Assembly (NCBI RefSeq): GCF_022458985.1
Contig: NC_061777.1
Location: 16,705,668 to 16,769,667 of the forward strand
Direction of reading: 5' to 3'
DNA length: 64,000 nucleotides
Source: Mugil cephalus
Taxonomy: Eukaryota; Chordata; Actinopteri; Mugiliformes; Mugilidae
Shown here: positions 21,284 to 34,961 of the stretch, one piece after another
Layout of the letters: each line of letters starts with the position of its first letter
How positions within the stretch are numbered: position 1 is the stretch's first letter
Notes under the pieces: model-generated
What the model saw: the letters and a program-made list of their open reading frames with translations, nothing else
What the model was told of the DNA's origin: nothing
The model's database searches: none
Made by a program: the position numbers and the translations under genes

Positions 21284-21403
21284 TGTACACAAAATGTTAA
21301 AACTCCTGATTGCCTATGCTAACTTTTACCCACAGACACAAAATGCAGTCACATAACAACATTTTTGTTCCTGCTGTGTTTCAGGCCTGAACACTAAAAC
21401 ACC

Positions 21404-22090
21404 ATGTCAGTGCAGTTCTTTGGCTGGGAGGTGACCTATGATGATGCCTCTCCCCACATGCAGCTGAAATCTTCCCAGGCACCCAAAGATCAGGGTGTCT
21501 ACACCATGTACCATGGCACCAGCATTGCCAATGCTAATCAGATCATTGCCAATGGCTTTCAGCAGTCAACAGGCGGCATGCTGGGAAAGGGCGTGTACGT
21601 CAGTCGCGATAAGAGGAAGGCCCAGCGTTATCCTTTACACTCGAACCAAGCAGACCGTGTGGTTCTTGAGTTGCGTGTGCGCGTTGGCCGCGTCAAACGT
21701 ATCGACAAGGACAACCATCCTATGCAGTACACGTGGAACACACATGGCTATGACACTGCCTGGGTGCCCCCCAACTGTGGCATGAAAGCTGTGCCAAGCG
21801 GCCTGGAAGAGGACTGTGTGTTTGACCCCAAAAGAGTGAAGGTTGTGGGCATTGCAAGCGCACCAAACCCCACCCTACAGGCGCAGCTTCAACAGCTTGT
21901 GGCTAATAGTGTCAGTAATTCCAGCCAAGAAGTCGGGGGAGCAGCTTCACATGGTAGTGTTGTAGCGTGTGCACTGTGCAAGCGAAAGGAGAATCAAAGT
22001 TCTCCACACTTCAAGCAACAGTGCTGGGGCTGTGGGGCAAACATCTGCATTCTTATGACCAAGCATTTCTGTCCTCTTCAACAGCAATGA
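21404..22090 (+). CDS. gig2: Gig2-like interferon-induced PARP-domain protein, copy 2
   Basis: Intronless coding exon, 228 residues, closely similar to copy 1 throughout. PARP motifs: GVYTMYHGTS (H37) and GVYVSRD (Y65). The C-terminal Cys/His cluster is kept at exactly the same spacing: C189, C192, H202, C207, C210, C215, H221, C223. The linker before it is longer and Ser-rich. The upstream noncoding exon, ISRE and TATA box are described separately. Possible polyadenylation signals are AATAAA at about 22125 and again at about 22407. The second would make the 3' end overlap that of ttc37. The family (Gig2) is known for antiviral activity; enzymatic activity of this copy is inferred only. Confidence 0.82.
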   Translation: MSVQFFGWEVTYDDASPHMQLKSSQAPKDQGVYTMYHGTSIANANQIIANGFQQSTGGMLGKGVYVSRDKRKAQRYPLHSNQADRVVLELRVRVGRVKRIDKDNHPMQYTWNTHGYDTAWVPPNCGMKAVPSGLEEDCVFDPKRVKVVGIASAPNPTLQAQLQQLVANSVSNSSQEVGGAASHGSVVACALCKRKENQSSPHFKQQCWGCGANICILMTKHFCPLQQQ

Positions 22091-22317
22091 AGCAGTTACT
22101 CACGCCCAAGCGACGTGGAAGGGGGGAATAAATTCAAATGTTAACTATCAAAGTAAAAACTGTTCGCCTCATTCCACTACAAAAAAAAACATCAATGAAT
22201 TTTTTGCTGGCACTTTTGCAATGATATTATGATTTATACTATATTTGTGTAATACTTCCACATCATCATGTGTTAAGTTTATGTACAATCAAGAGTCAAT
22301 CTTTGAGCAAAACACCT

Positions 22318-22323
22318 TTATTT
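22318..22323 (-). terminator. Candidate polyadenylation signal of ttc37
   Basis: AATAAA on the minus strand (TTTATT on plus), about 240 bases past the ttc37 stop. It lies between the two candidate poly(A) signals of the convergent gig2 copy 2. Confidence 0.5.
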
Positions 22324-22561
22324 CAGCTGTAGTATGGTGATGATTGCAATGTGTTAAAGCCATTATTGATATTTGTTGAATACTGTAAAAATAATCATGT
22401 GAAGGAAATAAAGACGATATCATATCAGACCCTAAATGTCCAGCGTTATAAGAGTTTATATTGGCTCACAAACCCAGAAGAGCTGAAGCGGTGGTGGTGT
22501 GGTGGCCTGTGAATGAACATGCTAAGCTACATAATTTCATAATGCAGTTGTATTACATAAT

Positions 22562-25500
22562 TCATGACGAAAGAGAGGCAAGCAGGGAATGAAACTCGAG
22601 CAGTCTTTGATCTTCATTCACTTTGGCATGTTGCAAAAGACCCTGCAAAAAGATGAGAAACAGTGTTTACAATCAAATCAGTTTGACTATTTATGTGCTA
22701 TCACAGCATCCACAGAAGGCAATTCGAATGAACATTTCCCCATAAAATGTTCCAATTTTGTGCCAGTGGAGTTACAAGGCAGCTGTGCGCTCACATTCAT
22801 GAGTTCCTGGTCATTTTTGGCGTGCAAGTGTCTGAGGAGGTACCAGCTGGCCACCTGCACCACCGTCACTGGGAAGTCTTGAGAGGGAACGTACACCAAC
22901 TTCTCCAGCGAACGTCTGGTTTCCCTGCAGAAGATATAACACAGACATACAGTAGATATAACATGACTGTAAAAAAGTATTGGGACCTGAAATTACATTA
23001 TCCTTTCGTGGTTTCGTGGAGGAAACTATCGGTGTCCATGGCTGAACTGATTTTCATCCGTATTGTACAATCTCATACAAGTGCATTTGTATTCTTCCTC
23101 CCGCAATGGAAACAGTGAGAAGGACTGACCTAGCAGCCATCTTGGTCACAAATTGGAGCAGGGCCTGGAAAAGGAGGGCCATAGGGGATGAGCCCAGCTT
23201 CAAAACCTCTGTAGTGGCTTCTAGCACCAGGTCCTTCCAGTCGTTTCCTGGGACACCCGCCTTAGACACACAAGGATCAGAATAAAACTAGACTAGTTAA
23301 TCCATCGGCAAAACTTTGTTTGTTAGAAAGAAGTGTTTTGTGAGAGTAAGGAATAGTGGCTCCAATCCAAATGAGATGATAGTCACAGTTAGCTAAATGT
23401 CAAATAAGAATGAATTCCACCACTCGATTATCATATTAAAACAACTCCTATCACTAGAATATTAGCTCTGGTGCAAAAGAAAGACGGAGCTACTATGTTT
23501 ACAAAGTGGTATGTACAAAATGTTTTCAATTCAATGTGTGGTCACAGTTTTAATAGCTGTAAACAGGAACTCACCATACAAGGTCCTAGAGCTAGCAGGG
23601 CTAGTCTGAGCAGGCTGGCTACCTGGCAGCTGTGCACACCAAGCTGTGAGGCTAACTGCAGACTCTGCCTGTACGCCATGACTGCCTGAACCAGCAGCCC
23701 CTGGCTACGATACACCTCGGCCAACCACTGAGTGAAGGAGAGAATGTGAACAATCGGTCAAGTAAAAATGATTTGGAGTGGACTGGCAAACATTCAGAGG
23801 GAGAAACGTGACATGTAAAACAAAAGTACTGTTCAATAATGCTAATATCTTCAGGTACTAAAGTATTACTACTAAATGCAGTTATCGTATGAAATAATAT
23901 TGAGTTTATTATAATGACATTAATGAAGTCAGATCCCTTTTTTAGAAAAAAATGAACATCAATGCTGTATTATTTTATCAGCAAAGACATAGCATCATTA
24001 TGTGCTATCATTACATAATGTTTTTGACTTCAATAAAGTGTCTTTTAACCCACATTTATTCCATCTGTAGCTATAGTTACAATCTACAAAGGGGTTCAAA
24101 GCTTTTCTGCCACTTCTCTCCACGTAATGGCAGCAGTTTAATGTTAAGTGCAGCAGTCTGAGGTCTGAAGGAACAGAAATGGTCTTCTATTAGACCAGTG
24201 TCTAAGTGGAAGCAAGAGAAAATGACAAGAGTGAAAAGAAGAAAAGCACCTTATCACTTCAGCACAACCTGACCTCGACATTTAGAGTTGCTTGGGTTGA
24301 CTGGTTTTGCTACGTTTATATATCTGTGAGAATACAGTTATTAAAGTTTTGCACTATTAAGCCAATGAAGCTTGAAATGTAAGGGTAACAGCTTTGAATT
24401 TTCGCACAAATCAGTTGAGCAGTCATTTAAACGATGGAGCATTCACGTACATGCCATGCCCCCAGGTTGGTGGGGTTCATTATCACGGCGTTGCTGAGCT
24501 GCTCCAGCACAGGGTCCGGGAGGACAGTACCACCTTTAGGCGTGAGGAGGCGCTGACACTGCACTTGTCTCAGTGACAGCATCACTGCTGGGTGTTCAGG
24601 GGACACGTTCAGCACCTGGGAGAGGAAGAGCACGAGGAACGATTTGCTTCATATTAAATGACAGCATTCTCAGATAATCTTGAGGGTGTGTGAGGGCAGC
24701 GGGTGTGTGTGTTTGTTCTCCACCTGTGTGCAGAGGGCCTCCGCTGGCTCCAGCTGTCCCTCCAACACGAGACCACTCACTGCCTGCTGCAGCACCCAGG
24801 CTTCCAGAGACTGGGCAAGAGGCCGCTCGATCTCCTCCACATTGCGCACTGGAAAACATGAAAGCGTTAGATACAGTTACACACTCAATCACACGTGAAA
24901 CGGGACAAGCAGACCAGCGGACGCACCTTTCTCAGAAACCACTGACATGAGGATTTGCTCCAGTCCTCGTCTGCGAGGAGCAGAACCAGACAGATAACAG
25001 CAAGTGTTTTCAGTGTGACAGGCGGCCATTAACCCGGCCCAAGCAGCTGGATCATCTAAAGAAGAGAGTGGAATGAAGACTCAGATAGAGGCATCTCGGA
25101 CAGCAATGTTCTCAGTGAAAGAGCAAATATATATGTCTGCAAACATTCTCAAACATCCCGGTCACGGTATACTCCAACTAAGGTTACATAATTCAGTACT
25201 CTGTCACCAGACAGCTAAATTAATTCAGCTCTACATTATCAAAGACACCATTATCTGGAACAGCGATTCTCACTGTGGGGCCTCGTACACATAATCCACC
25301 AGAATCCAAAATCAATATTCAGATACTGATGTTTACCTTCAATCTTAATTTTCAGTTTTAAATTAAAATGTGTTAAAAGTGTTTGTATACGAGGCAGTTT
25401 AATGAGTTCATGTTTACCAGGACAAAGCACCACAGCTCTCTGCATAGTCTTCAGAGCATTCCTGTGATTGTCCTCTCCAGAGTGTCTCCCACCAGCCAGC

Positions 25501-28500
25501 TGGTTCACTCCACTGTACAACAGCGCCCTCTGCAGTCAAAAGGTAAATCATGTTGATATGCAAGCACTGTGGCCACATACTAAGATAAAGAAAAAGCATG
25601 CTTCATTCATTGAAATATCTGCAATAATGTTCAATAAACGCATTAAGGAAGAGAAGAGAATATGATGACAAATTACTGACTGACAAACACATCTCCCTCC
25701 ATATAAACAAGATCATACACAGTTACCTTTCCTTGGGTCATACTGGAGAGACACGCAACATGACCTGCCACTGCACCACCCTGTAATACAGAGTAGGCAA
25801 AACCATAAACCAAAGTAATAACCACTGTCCAGCAGTTAAACGGCGGGACTGCATGAGACTGAGAGGATAGATTTCATGGGTTTGTGTTTGGTAATGTTTG
25901 TGCATATGAAAAAAACGTACATTAGCCTTTCTGGGGTAATATTGTGGTACCACTCTGGACAGAAGGGCCCACAGGGATGGGTTTCCAGGGTTTCTGAAAA
26001 GAAATAAGACAAAAAAATAAGCTAGAGGAAAACATCTATGACGTCTTCTGGCAAAGTGGAGGGGAGTGTTGTTGACAGTTCAAAGAGGCAGAGGAAGAAG
26101 CTCAAGGCATTTATTGGACTTTGCATTCATCATTCCAGTGAAGAGTAGCCTTTGTCAGCTATGCTGCTGATATTCCCAAATCCTACATAGAGTCAATTTA
26201 TGAAATCTGCTACAAATAACACAGAGAATAATAAAATATGTTTCAATGTCAAATATGCAGTAGGGTAAATTGTGTCATTGGTAAGGTATAATTCATACTA
26301 GCAGTGTACCTGTGAACAGCTCTGGAAACCTCTCTTTGTACTGCACTGTAGTTGCCCTGCAGGCCCAGCAATGTGCAAGTGAGTAGGCACCGTTGTTCCA
26401 CAACGCTCCCGGAGGCTGAACCTTGCTTTAGCAGCTCCGTCAGGGCAGCAGCTGCTAGCGTAGCATCGCCGCGGACCAATCCCAGCGCACACAAACACAC
26501 CAGAGACTCTGGGATTGGCTCCTTTAACATTGAACTGTGGACATGGAGAGCAGACACGTTACACGTTGATGATCAAGTTATTTTCCTGATTCTTGGCACG
26601 ATCGAATGGCGTCGGGAAGCTCCGACATCTAATGACTGACAGATCGACAGCACGTTATGATATAACGGTAACTGCAAATAAATACTAGTGGTAGCTTTGG
26701 AGGTATTTTATCTAAAAAAAGGCACGGACCACACTCACCATTTAAACAGCAGAGTCTTGGCTGAGTCCAGGTTTCCCTGTCGGTGCTGCAGCAGTGCCAG
26801 GGCTGTCAATATATAAGCCTTCTCCTTCTCGCTGGATGCTACAGCCAAAGCTCGCTCATAGGCTATAACAGACACACAACAGTTCAGTCAGAGTCACTCT
26901 TGCACGTAAGCGCATATTAAATCTCCCAGTCCCTACCACTGGTGCTCTCTGGGAAGAGTCCCGCCCTGCAGTAGGCCAGAGCTAGCCCAACCAGGTCACT
27001 GAGCTCCTGCAGGGGAGTGGAATTATAAGCATGGACAGCCTCCTCCCAGTTGCCGGAGGTACTGTAAAATACAACGGAAAATACACAGAGTGAATTTTGG
27101 GGCACTTGTTAAGCACTGTGGTTAAAGTGCCTGATAAGGAGACAGTTGGTTACCACAACGACCGGCCATAGCTTCCCAGACAAAAGGCCAGCACTTCTGA
27201 AGAGGACATGGACTGAAGCAGTTCAACAGCTCTGAGGAAAGAGTAAGAATTGAAAAAGTGAATTTCGACCATGTACTACACTGTGGAAATCTTTTGACTC
27301 AGTATACAGCCTCATCTATCAGCCAAGTACAGTCTGTCAATATAATCAAGATGAATACCTTTGGTAAGCCTGTAAGGCCTGTCTCTTCAGCTGCAGATGC
27401 TCATTAAGGTAGCCCAGCATGATGAAGGCGTCAGGATCGGACTGGATCCTCTCTGTGGGGGAGGGCAAAAGGATCCACACATTACACAACATCCATCTCT
27501 ACCACACGGAAACCGGCGCATCTGCAGATTTGCTCGTGAGAACACAAACAGACGCGGTACCTGTGTACTTGCTGAGTGCCACCTGAGCAGCGGAGATGGC
27601 GTTCATTTGCAAAATGTTGTAGCGGTACAGTTCAGAGTCTCTGTTGCTCTTATCCAGCAGGGTGGAACAAACGTAGAAGGCGTAACCTTTCACTCCCTCC
27701 GTCTGATGGTAGAGAAATTGCAGTGAAGACGACGAGAAAGGCAGGGAACATAAAGTCTGAGCATCTGCTATGTTGTTCCATCATGTGATCACCAATAATT
27801 CTTTACTAGTAGAAGAAAAGGGTTTACAACAGAAAACCTAGCAGAGTGCCTTAGAAAGGTGAAGCAAAGGTTGTTATTATCCAGCTAATGACTGGGTGTT
27901 ATAATAGCAGCCCCAGTGGTTCTGGGAGGTTACGCACATGTGTGCTGAGTTCAGTGGTGTGTCTGAAAAGATCCATGGTGTCATAGCTTCCCACCCTTTC
28001 TGCTATCAGTGCCTGCCGGAGAGACAAAAAGGATGAAACTATAATTTATACAGAGAAAGACAAAGACAGGCCAGTATTTTTAGTCTATCCAAACATTATG
28101 TCACTGCAAATTCCCTCGATATGAAGGCATTAAAGGGACCTTTCCAACATGGTCTTAAAGTGCTGTGAAGTGAAGAGTACCTGTCCGATCCAGCAGTTGA
28201 CATAAAGTGGCTCCAAGGACTGAGCAATCTTGAAGGCCTCATGTGCAAGCTAAAACAACAAGTCCATACTTTAACAACGGAAACGCCAGTGAGTGATGAT
28301 AAATGAAAACACAAAAAGCAAAGTGATTTCACACACCTCTATATTGTCCTTCTTCAAATACAGGGTACCAAGGTTTGTCCAGGCAACAACGTTCTGTCGT
28401 AGAAAACCAAAGACTCATTCGCACATTTTCTAAAAACACTCTTGAACGCTAGAATAAATGTCCTCATACATACGTTTGGCTCCGCTTGAATGGATTTGAT

Positions 28501-31500
28501 GAAGCAATGCTGAGCCAGGGCATAGTTCTCAAGACCTGATGAGACAGAAAAGGTGACAAGACAGAGATTTTTTATTTTTACGTGAATTAATTCAGACTAA
28601 ATGTCATATTTACTCACAAATCTATGTATATTTTCTGACTGTTCAGCACTGAAGCTAACACTACAACAATTCTTATATTTCTCATGCATCCAATGTAGTG
28701 TTTTTATAACATTTTATAAATACTAGCAGACATATTACTGCCACTGCTACCTGCATTTGGGAAACTGTGTGTCTAAGTAATTATGATTTCTGTCAAATCA
28801 AAGCACTAGACACGTGTAGACTCTGCATTGTTCAATTATTAGTTTTTTCTAGTTTACCATTGATGGCATATTTGAAATACCAAAACTATTTAATGTCATT
28901 AGGGCTGACACTATGATAGCTCCAATATTTTCCCAGACTGTAGTTCTTTGTACTAAGACAGTTTATCACGTTTTTGTACATTTTAGGAAACGCAAGAGCT
29001 TTTGGTTTGAAAACATACGATTACAGTAACCGCAGACACAAGTCGTTACCTTTATTCATGGAAATAACTCCCAGGGCATTCCAGTGGCTATGGTTCCCAC
29101 TGTCCATCATGATAGCCTTCTTCAAGCACTGAGAAGAAAAAGAGAATCTTAAAATTTAACTTCTGGGGAAGAAACTATGCAAAAATATTATGTATGATTT
29201 TCGGAATTACCTGCTGCGCCTTCTCTAAGAGCAGAGATGGAGAGTTCTGGTCTCCCTCTTTAAGACAGGTTTGGCTACTGGCCTGGTGGTAATAGTTCAG
29301 TCCGAGGTCACTCCATAGGCTAGCGACCTCAGGCATTAGCTTTAAAGCACGAGCGTAGCAACTGTAGGAGAAACACGTGCAGACAAGGCACCAAAGGGCC
29401 ACTGCGTCATTATTTATTATCGTCATTCAAAGCCAACTAGTAAATGTATGAGTTAACGGTGGCAATGGTATCGCCTGGCACTGCTTTTACCTTTCACCAA
29501 CTCTGAGTGTCTGGGCCTGGTTCAGCATGTGGCTCTGTGTGTTGGGATCTAAACCAGCCAGTAAGGCAGGCACTAGAACCAGAGCTCTGTTTGGAGACAC
29601 GATGCTAACCGCAGTGCAAGCGTCTCCCAGCAACTTCCACAGACAGGACAGGTCTGGTCGTAACTGTGCAGCTCTGAAGAGCAAACAAATGTGAAAGGAC
29701 GGATGGAAGAAATTGAAGATAATTCAATGACTGTAAGAAGAATTATGAGTTTAAATTGAGTTTGGCCAGAATAAATATCTAGCCATTACCTGAAGAGGTT
29801 CTGTATGGCTTGCTGAATGAGGTCAATGGCTCTTCCATCTCTGCAGTCCTCCATTAAACTTTTTGCCAAAGACAGCTGGCACTCCCCAAGACCTGAGCAA
29901 CGGACCATATATATCTAATTAAATATCAGGTTTTGGACATTTAGAAATATGCAAAAACAAAAATATATCATTGTATTATATTGAATGATGCACGTGTTTA
30001 GGGTTGCGAAGAAACATTCCCCTACCTTTTAGTGCGGGAACATATTCCTGTCGCGCTGTGATCTGCAAGTACTCTGCAACTGCCTCTTTGAACTTGCCCA
30101 GAGTCTGTTTGATAGCAGCAGCCTGGTAGACACTGTAGATGGAGCCAGGCTGGAGCTCATGGGCCTTACCAAAGGCTTTCAGAGCTGCTGTGAAGCTTCG
30201 GCGGTTTAGGTAGGCCTCACCTAAACACTCCCAACACACCCAGTCCTCGGGGTCAGCTCGCAGAGCTGCTTGCAGACTGTGAACAAAAATGTAAGAATCA
30301 ACAACGATTACACACTTAAAACCTTAAATACCACGTCATTCAATTCGTTGTCACAGATCCTTACTCAGCTATGGCTTGTTGGTGTTCTCCGACTTTCAAG
30401 TAGTATAGGCCTCTTCTCATCCAGGCCCATTTAGCAGAGCCTGGAGTGGCTTTTTCTGTCACTGACTGGAGTATTGCTAAGGCAGTGTCCTACAGTTTAT
30501 TGCAGACCAAATAAAAAAAGACAGGCACTTGTAAGGAAATAATACAATTTTTGGCAGCATTTTATAACATTTTTCAACATTTTTTTGGCCAATAAGTTCA
30601 CTCACCATATCCCCCTGCGCCATGCTGATATCTACTGAGGCAGCTCCGGACTCAGCATCGTCACTGTCCAGCTGAAAGGCCTTCTTGTAGCAGCCTTGTG
30701 CGCGGCCATAATCATTTGCCACATCCCGGTAATAGTGGCCAAGGTAGCGAAAAGCACAGGCCATGTGTGGATCTAACTTTGCAGCCTGAATAGGACACAT
30801 TTCAAACGAAGATGCCATTCACCTTGAGCAGAAAAAGATACTGCGACATCAACAAGTCCATCAACTCTAATATTTCAAGGGACCACCAGCGCCTCGGAGT
30901 GGAACACAGCTCTCCACATATTCAAAATATTTCAGTAACTGGACCGACCTTAAGAAAGTGTGTGTGGGCTTTGCTCCGGTCTTTACGGGTCTCTTCTCCC
31001 ATGTCCCAGTACAGTTGTCCAAGCAGGAAATAATACTCTGCACAATCTGGGCTTTGGCTGGAAGCCTTCAAGAAACTACACAACAGCAGTGCAAGTTAAA
31101 TGTGAATAACCTAGTAATTTTTTACCATATAAATAAGATTGAGTTTTTAGATAAAAGAATACCACAGTTAACATTTTTTTACCTCTGCTCTGCCAGCTGG
31201 TGCTGGCCTTCAGCTAGATAAGCCAGTCCCCTCAGTATCAGTCCTTGGGCCAGGTTTGGGTTGGAAGCCACAAGCTCTGATGACACCTAGGATTTACATA
31301 GCAGTTAGACACAGATTCATGTCACAATCATAGTTTAAGTTTCTAAAATAAACTGAACTGTTAAAGTTTCCATTAACAATTCAGTGAGTAAGAGGTTTTC
31401 AACCTTAAGTGCTTGATCAATCTCTCCCTTGTTAAGATATGCACGTCCTTTAAGAGCAACTAAAACCGGGTCTTTCCCAGCCTCTGGAATCTAAAAAGAA

Positions 31501-34085
31501 AAACAAACATAGTTGTTTCCTCTCATAGTCTGTAGCACAAACATATCTGTTTTTAGAACAGCAAAATGTCTTCGGACTAAATCCAGAATAAATACTCCAT
31601 CAAGTACCTGTGTGAATGTCTCCAAAGCCTGGTCAGCCGCCTTCTCTCCTCCACTTCTCACTAAAGCCTCCAGCTTCAGTCTAAGCAGTTTGACCCTCAG
31701 CTCCTTGTCCCCAGGAACACAGTCCTTCAAACCTGATAGACAAAATACACACACTAGAGTTAAGTATCTTTTTAAGGACTAAACAGAGCTGCACTTTGAA
31801 ATGAGTGCTTAACATCCCTGGTAATTTGTTATTCTTTTCATGAAGCCTTGCTCTCACTGGACTTCTGGATCAGTGACTCATTACCCCAAAAAAAATGATT
31901 ACCCCCACCGGCCACTTCATTAGGTACACTTGAAAGACAAATGCGTTATGATGCAACAGTCCTGCACCAAATCTCCCTTTATGACTGTGGTAATGTTGTC
32001 AGAAAGGTGGTAATTAAACTGTAAGATTTCAGAGGGGGTACTTTGTGTTGCTGTAACACCATACAGAATTACACACTAAAGTGTTACTGTTATTTGTGAA
32101 CCTAATAAAGTGGCAAGTAAGTGTATATCGAGTTAAACATACCTTGGGAGCACGATGTAGCACTGTCAGAGTATTTCTGGATTTTAAACTGAGCTTCAGC
32201 CAGACTGTACCAGCCAGTAGTTGAGCTTGTTTTCTTCAGTCCTAATGAAACGGAAAAGAGTGATCACGGGCACTTCCCACAAAAATTCTACATCTCAGTA
32301 TTATTGGATAACATGGAAACTAACCTTGTGACAGGTCCTTAATGGCATCTTTGTACCTCCTTTCTTGCAGTGCTTTGGTGCCCAGACCCAAGTGACCGAA
32401 ACCACTGTTTGAGTTCAGATCCAGGAGCCGGGAAAAAAAGCTAACCGTGCTATCGCTCAAATTTCCTTCAAATGAAAATATAATAAAGTATTAAGTTGTT
32501 TCAACTTAACTACTTTATGATGTCCATACTATGATTTTAGATTTCATAGACAAGACAACAGTGTCTTACCCGTTTTGAGGTAGTGGCAACAAAGGACCTC
32601 GAGAGGATAGCTTTGACTGGGGTAGAGAGACAGCATGGACTGGCATGCCTCTTCCAATTTGGCTTTTTCTTCTGGCAGCTGCAGAAGAAACAGCTTCATC
32701 ACTAACAGATGATTTTTTTTAAAAAAAAAAGACATTATATATTTTCATAAACATAACTTGGTAAACTTACTGTAGAAAGACATTTGATGTAGTCAGCTGA
32801 GACCTTCCGGTGCTCCTCTCCTGGTTTAGGGTCCATGAGAACCATGGCCTTCTCAAATGCTGTGATTAACTGATGACCACAAACAAACATGGAATAGATA
32901 CGAGAGAAAAAACACACTGTTTTTATCGGTCAATAGAGGAAACTGAAGCATATGACTTGCACAGGATCAGAGAATGGGATGAAATCTCATGTGTTGCCAA
33001 GTGTTTGCACAAAGAGAGAAACACATGTGCGAGTTCACAATCTTACATGCTGTTGAATTTCAATGTCTTGCTCTTCTTCATTAAGGCAGTCCGAGAGGAG
33101 CTGGGTCATCTGTTGCAATAACTGCACTAACTCCTTCTTATCCACAGCTTCTTCTTCCTTTAGCTGAATTAGCTGCATCCACACCTTTGCCAGCTGTCCG
33201 CACAAAAAAAAAAGGCATTCAAATGTGTGACAAACAGCACAAAGCGTTCTAATTTCTTTTGTCATGGCAACGTGCTTTTAAATGAGATACCTTTAAATAT
33301 TCTTTGTCAGACTGATAGATGTCAGACAGCTTTTTGATCACCTCGTAGCATTTGTTTTTGTCTGAGCTGTGGACGGAGAACACAACAAACATGAATAAGC
33401 ATCACAAGTCACAGCTACAAATGACATTAAGTTATTTTGGTTATCGGTACTAATGTTTCCATATCATACCTTGCATACAGCTCAACAAGCTTCTGATAGA
33501 CATTAGGCAACTCAACTTTAAAATCCCACTGATCAGTTTTCTCATAGAGATTTACTAGGCCCTGAAAGAAAAATTGGGGAACAATATGACGTGAACAATA
33601 TTTAGTAAATATTGACTCTTTTTTTTTTTAAGTATTGTGCTACTCTTTAGTGACCTCCAGGCCAGATGATTATCAGAAAATGCATATAATTTATCTCATC
33701 GGGTAGTGTAAAACACTTTATTTTTGCACCTTACCTGCCAAGCCAGCAGCTGCTCAGGCTCCAGCTCCACGGCCTTTTTATAGGCTGTTTGTGACTGATC
33801 TGGTTGCTCCAATTCGCTGGCAGCCAAGCCGATGAACACCCATGCATTATAATTGTTCTTCTCAAGTTTCAAAACAGTCTAAAACACCCACATAGAATAG
33901 AGCAAACGTCAGCAATACAGTAGCTGCCATCTTATTCCTGAACAGAGGTTTATGTAAACATTTTTCTGAGTGTCTTTTAGTGTGAGGTACCTCACCTTGC
34001 AGTGTTTCAGAGCCTCTTTAAACTCTTTGTTTTTAATAGCTTCTCTGGCACTTTTCAGTGCGGCTTTCACTTCTTTATTAGACAT
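22562..34085 (-). CDS. skic3 (ttc37): TTC37 / SKIC3, TPR scaffold of the SKI complex (about 40 coding exons)
   Basis: The N-terminal exon 34085-33996 encodes [20 protein letters not shown] ..., close to human TTC37. About 40 in-frame blocks follow to the left: 33880-33735, 33562-33471, 33367-33291, 33195-33048, 32869-32771, 32680-32571, 32466-32325, 32242-32143, 31734-31608, 31491-31404, 31288-31183, 31077-30950, 30786-30607, 30490-30364, 30277-30026, 29892-29790, 29673-29491, 29361-29211, then more through 24451, 23728-23575, 23262-23129 and 22925-22796, ending with 22642-22562 (TGA). They total about 1580 codons (human: 1564). Many blocks are TPR units (WxxLGxxY, AYxxALxL). The protein holds SKIC2 helicase and SKIC8 for cytoplasmic 3'-5' mRNA decay with the exosome and for rescue of stalled ribosomes. 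The last exon was placed by the donor AAT|GTGAGC at 22795. Internal borders are approximate to a few bases. Confidence 0.93.
31906..32130. mobile_element. Short non-autonomous DNA transposon (MITE) in a ttc37 intron
   Basis: The ends form a terminal inverted repeat: CCACTTCATTAGGTACAC on the left, and on the right the reverse complement CCACTTTATTAGGTTCAC, from GTGAACCTAATAAAGTGG. This CCACTTTATTAGGTACAC end is common in fish genomes. The element is about 225 bp with no coding capacity and lies between ttc37 exons ending 32143 and starting 31734. Confidence 0.7.
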
Positions 34086-34539
34086 CTTGAGAGTTAGAGG
34101 GACACCACAAAGAAATATGTCAAAAGTATAAAACACCTACGTCACCAAGCAAATCAAAATAAAAACGAAAGCTAAACGATTTTGTAAACTACAACACAAG
34201 GCTACGAGTAAAGTATGGACTTTTTTACGCTACTTTTTCTGACTTACGACAGTCAAACATGTTTTAACGATACAGAACCCGCGTATATGTTTTTACCAAA
34301 CCTGTTAATTCATTTCTAGCTTATAACACTGTCAGCAGTGCATGCTAACTGGCGTTGTTTACAATTTAGCATTAGCCGTTAGCTTGCGAGGGCCTTACAC
34401 TATATACAATGGAATGAGAACCGATTTTAAACCTTGACATAAGCTCAATATACTGATCAATTTGCGGAGTTAAATTCAATCTTGGAAATATAAAATTTGG
34501 GGACACCCACTGTCTGCGATGACACCCTGAGCTGAGATT

Positions 34540-34570
34540 CCTGGATGACACGGAAGTGAAAGAGGAGCAG
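34540..34570 (-). promoter_or_regulatory. Probable ttc37 promoter region with ETS site
   Basis: CGGAAGTGAA at 34551-34560 gives an ETS-type ACTTCCG on the minus strand, about 470 bases upstream of the ttc37 ATG. An acceptor-like CCCTCTAACTCTCAAG abuts that ATG, so a 5' UTR intron is likely. The start site is not determined. Confidence 0.35.
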
Positions 34571-34681
34571 CGCGAATTGTCAGAATAAAAGTACTTGCAG
34601 TTACCTCCACTTAAAAGTCCGCAGATTACACATAGGACCAGATTCCCATTAGAAAGTCACAAAAACAAAGTCAAAAACGTT

Positions 34682-34687
34682 TTTATT
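34682..34687 (-). terminator. Polyadenylation signal of arsk
   Basis: AATAAA on the minus strand, about 275 bases past the arsk stop and only about 130 bases upstream of the ETS motif proposed for ttc37. Confidence 0.55.
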
Positions 34688-34961
34688 GAATTAAAAAATG
34701 GACAAACGACGAAGCTTTCAGTGCTTCACAAATATAGTAAAGTCAAGCCAAAAAAACTCCTGAAAGGACAAAGTGCAAATCTATTGGGACATTAAAAAGG
34801 ATAGTCTGAGGTTATCCAACAAAATAAGCATTACAATAAATATGATGATGAGCCGCACAGCCCCTCAGTGGCTCTCTTATTGTCAGATTCCAGCTTTATA
34901 TAAAGAGTGATACTGGCTCACACCTCAATTTGACAAATACCTCATTATACCCATAAATGTA

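Noticed and set aside
22687-22899. Continuation of ttc37 into ...[13 protein letters not shown] to a TAG at 22687
   Set aside because: A donor (AAT|GTGAGC) at 22795 leads to a downstream exon 22642-22562 whose sequence fits the known TTC37 C-terminus better.
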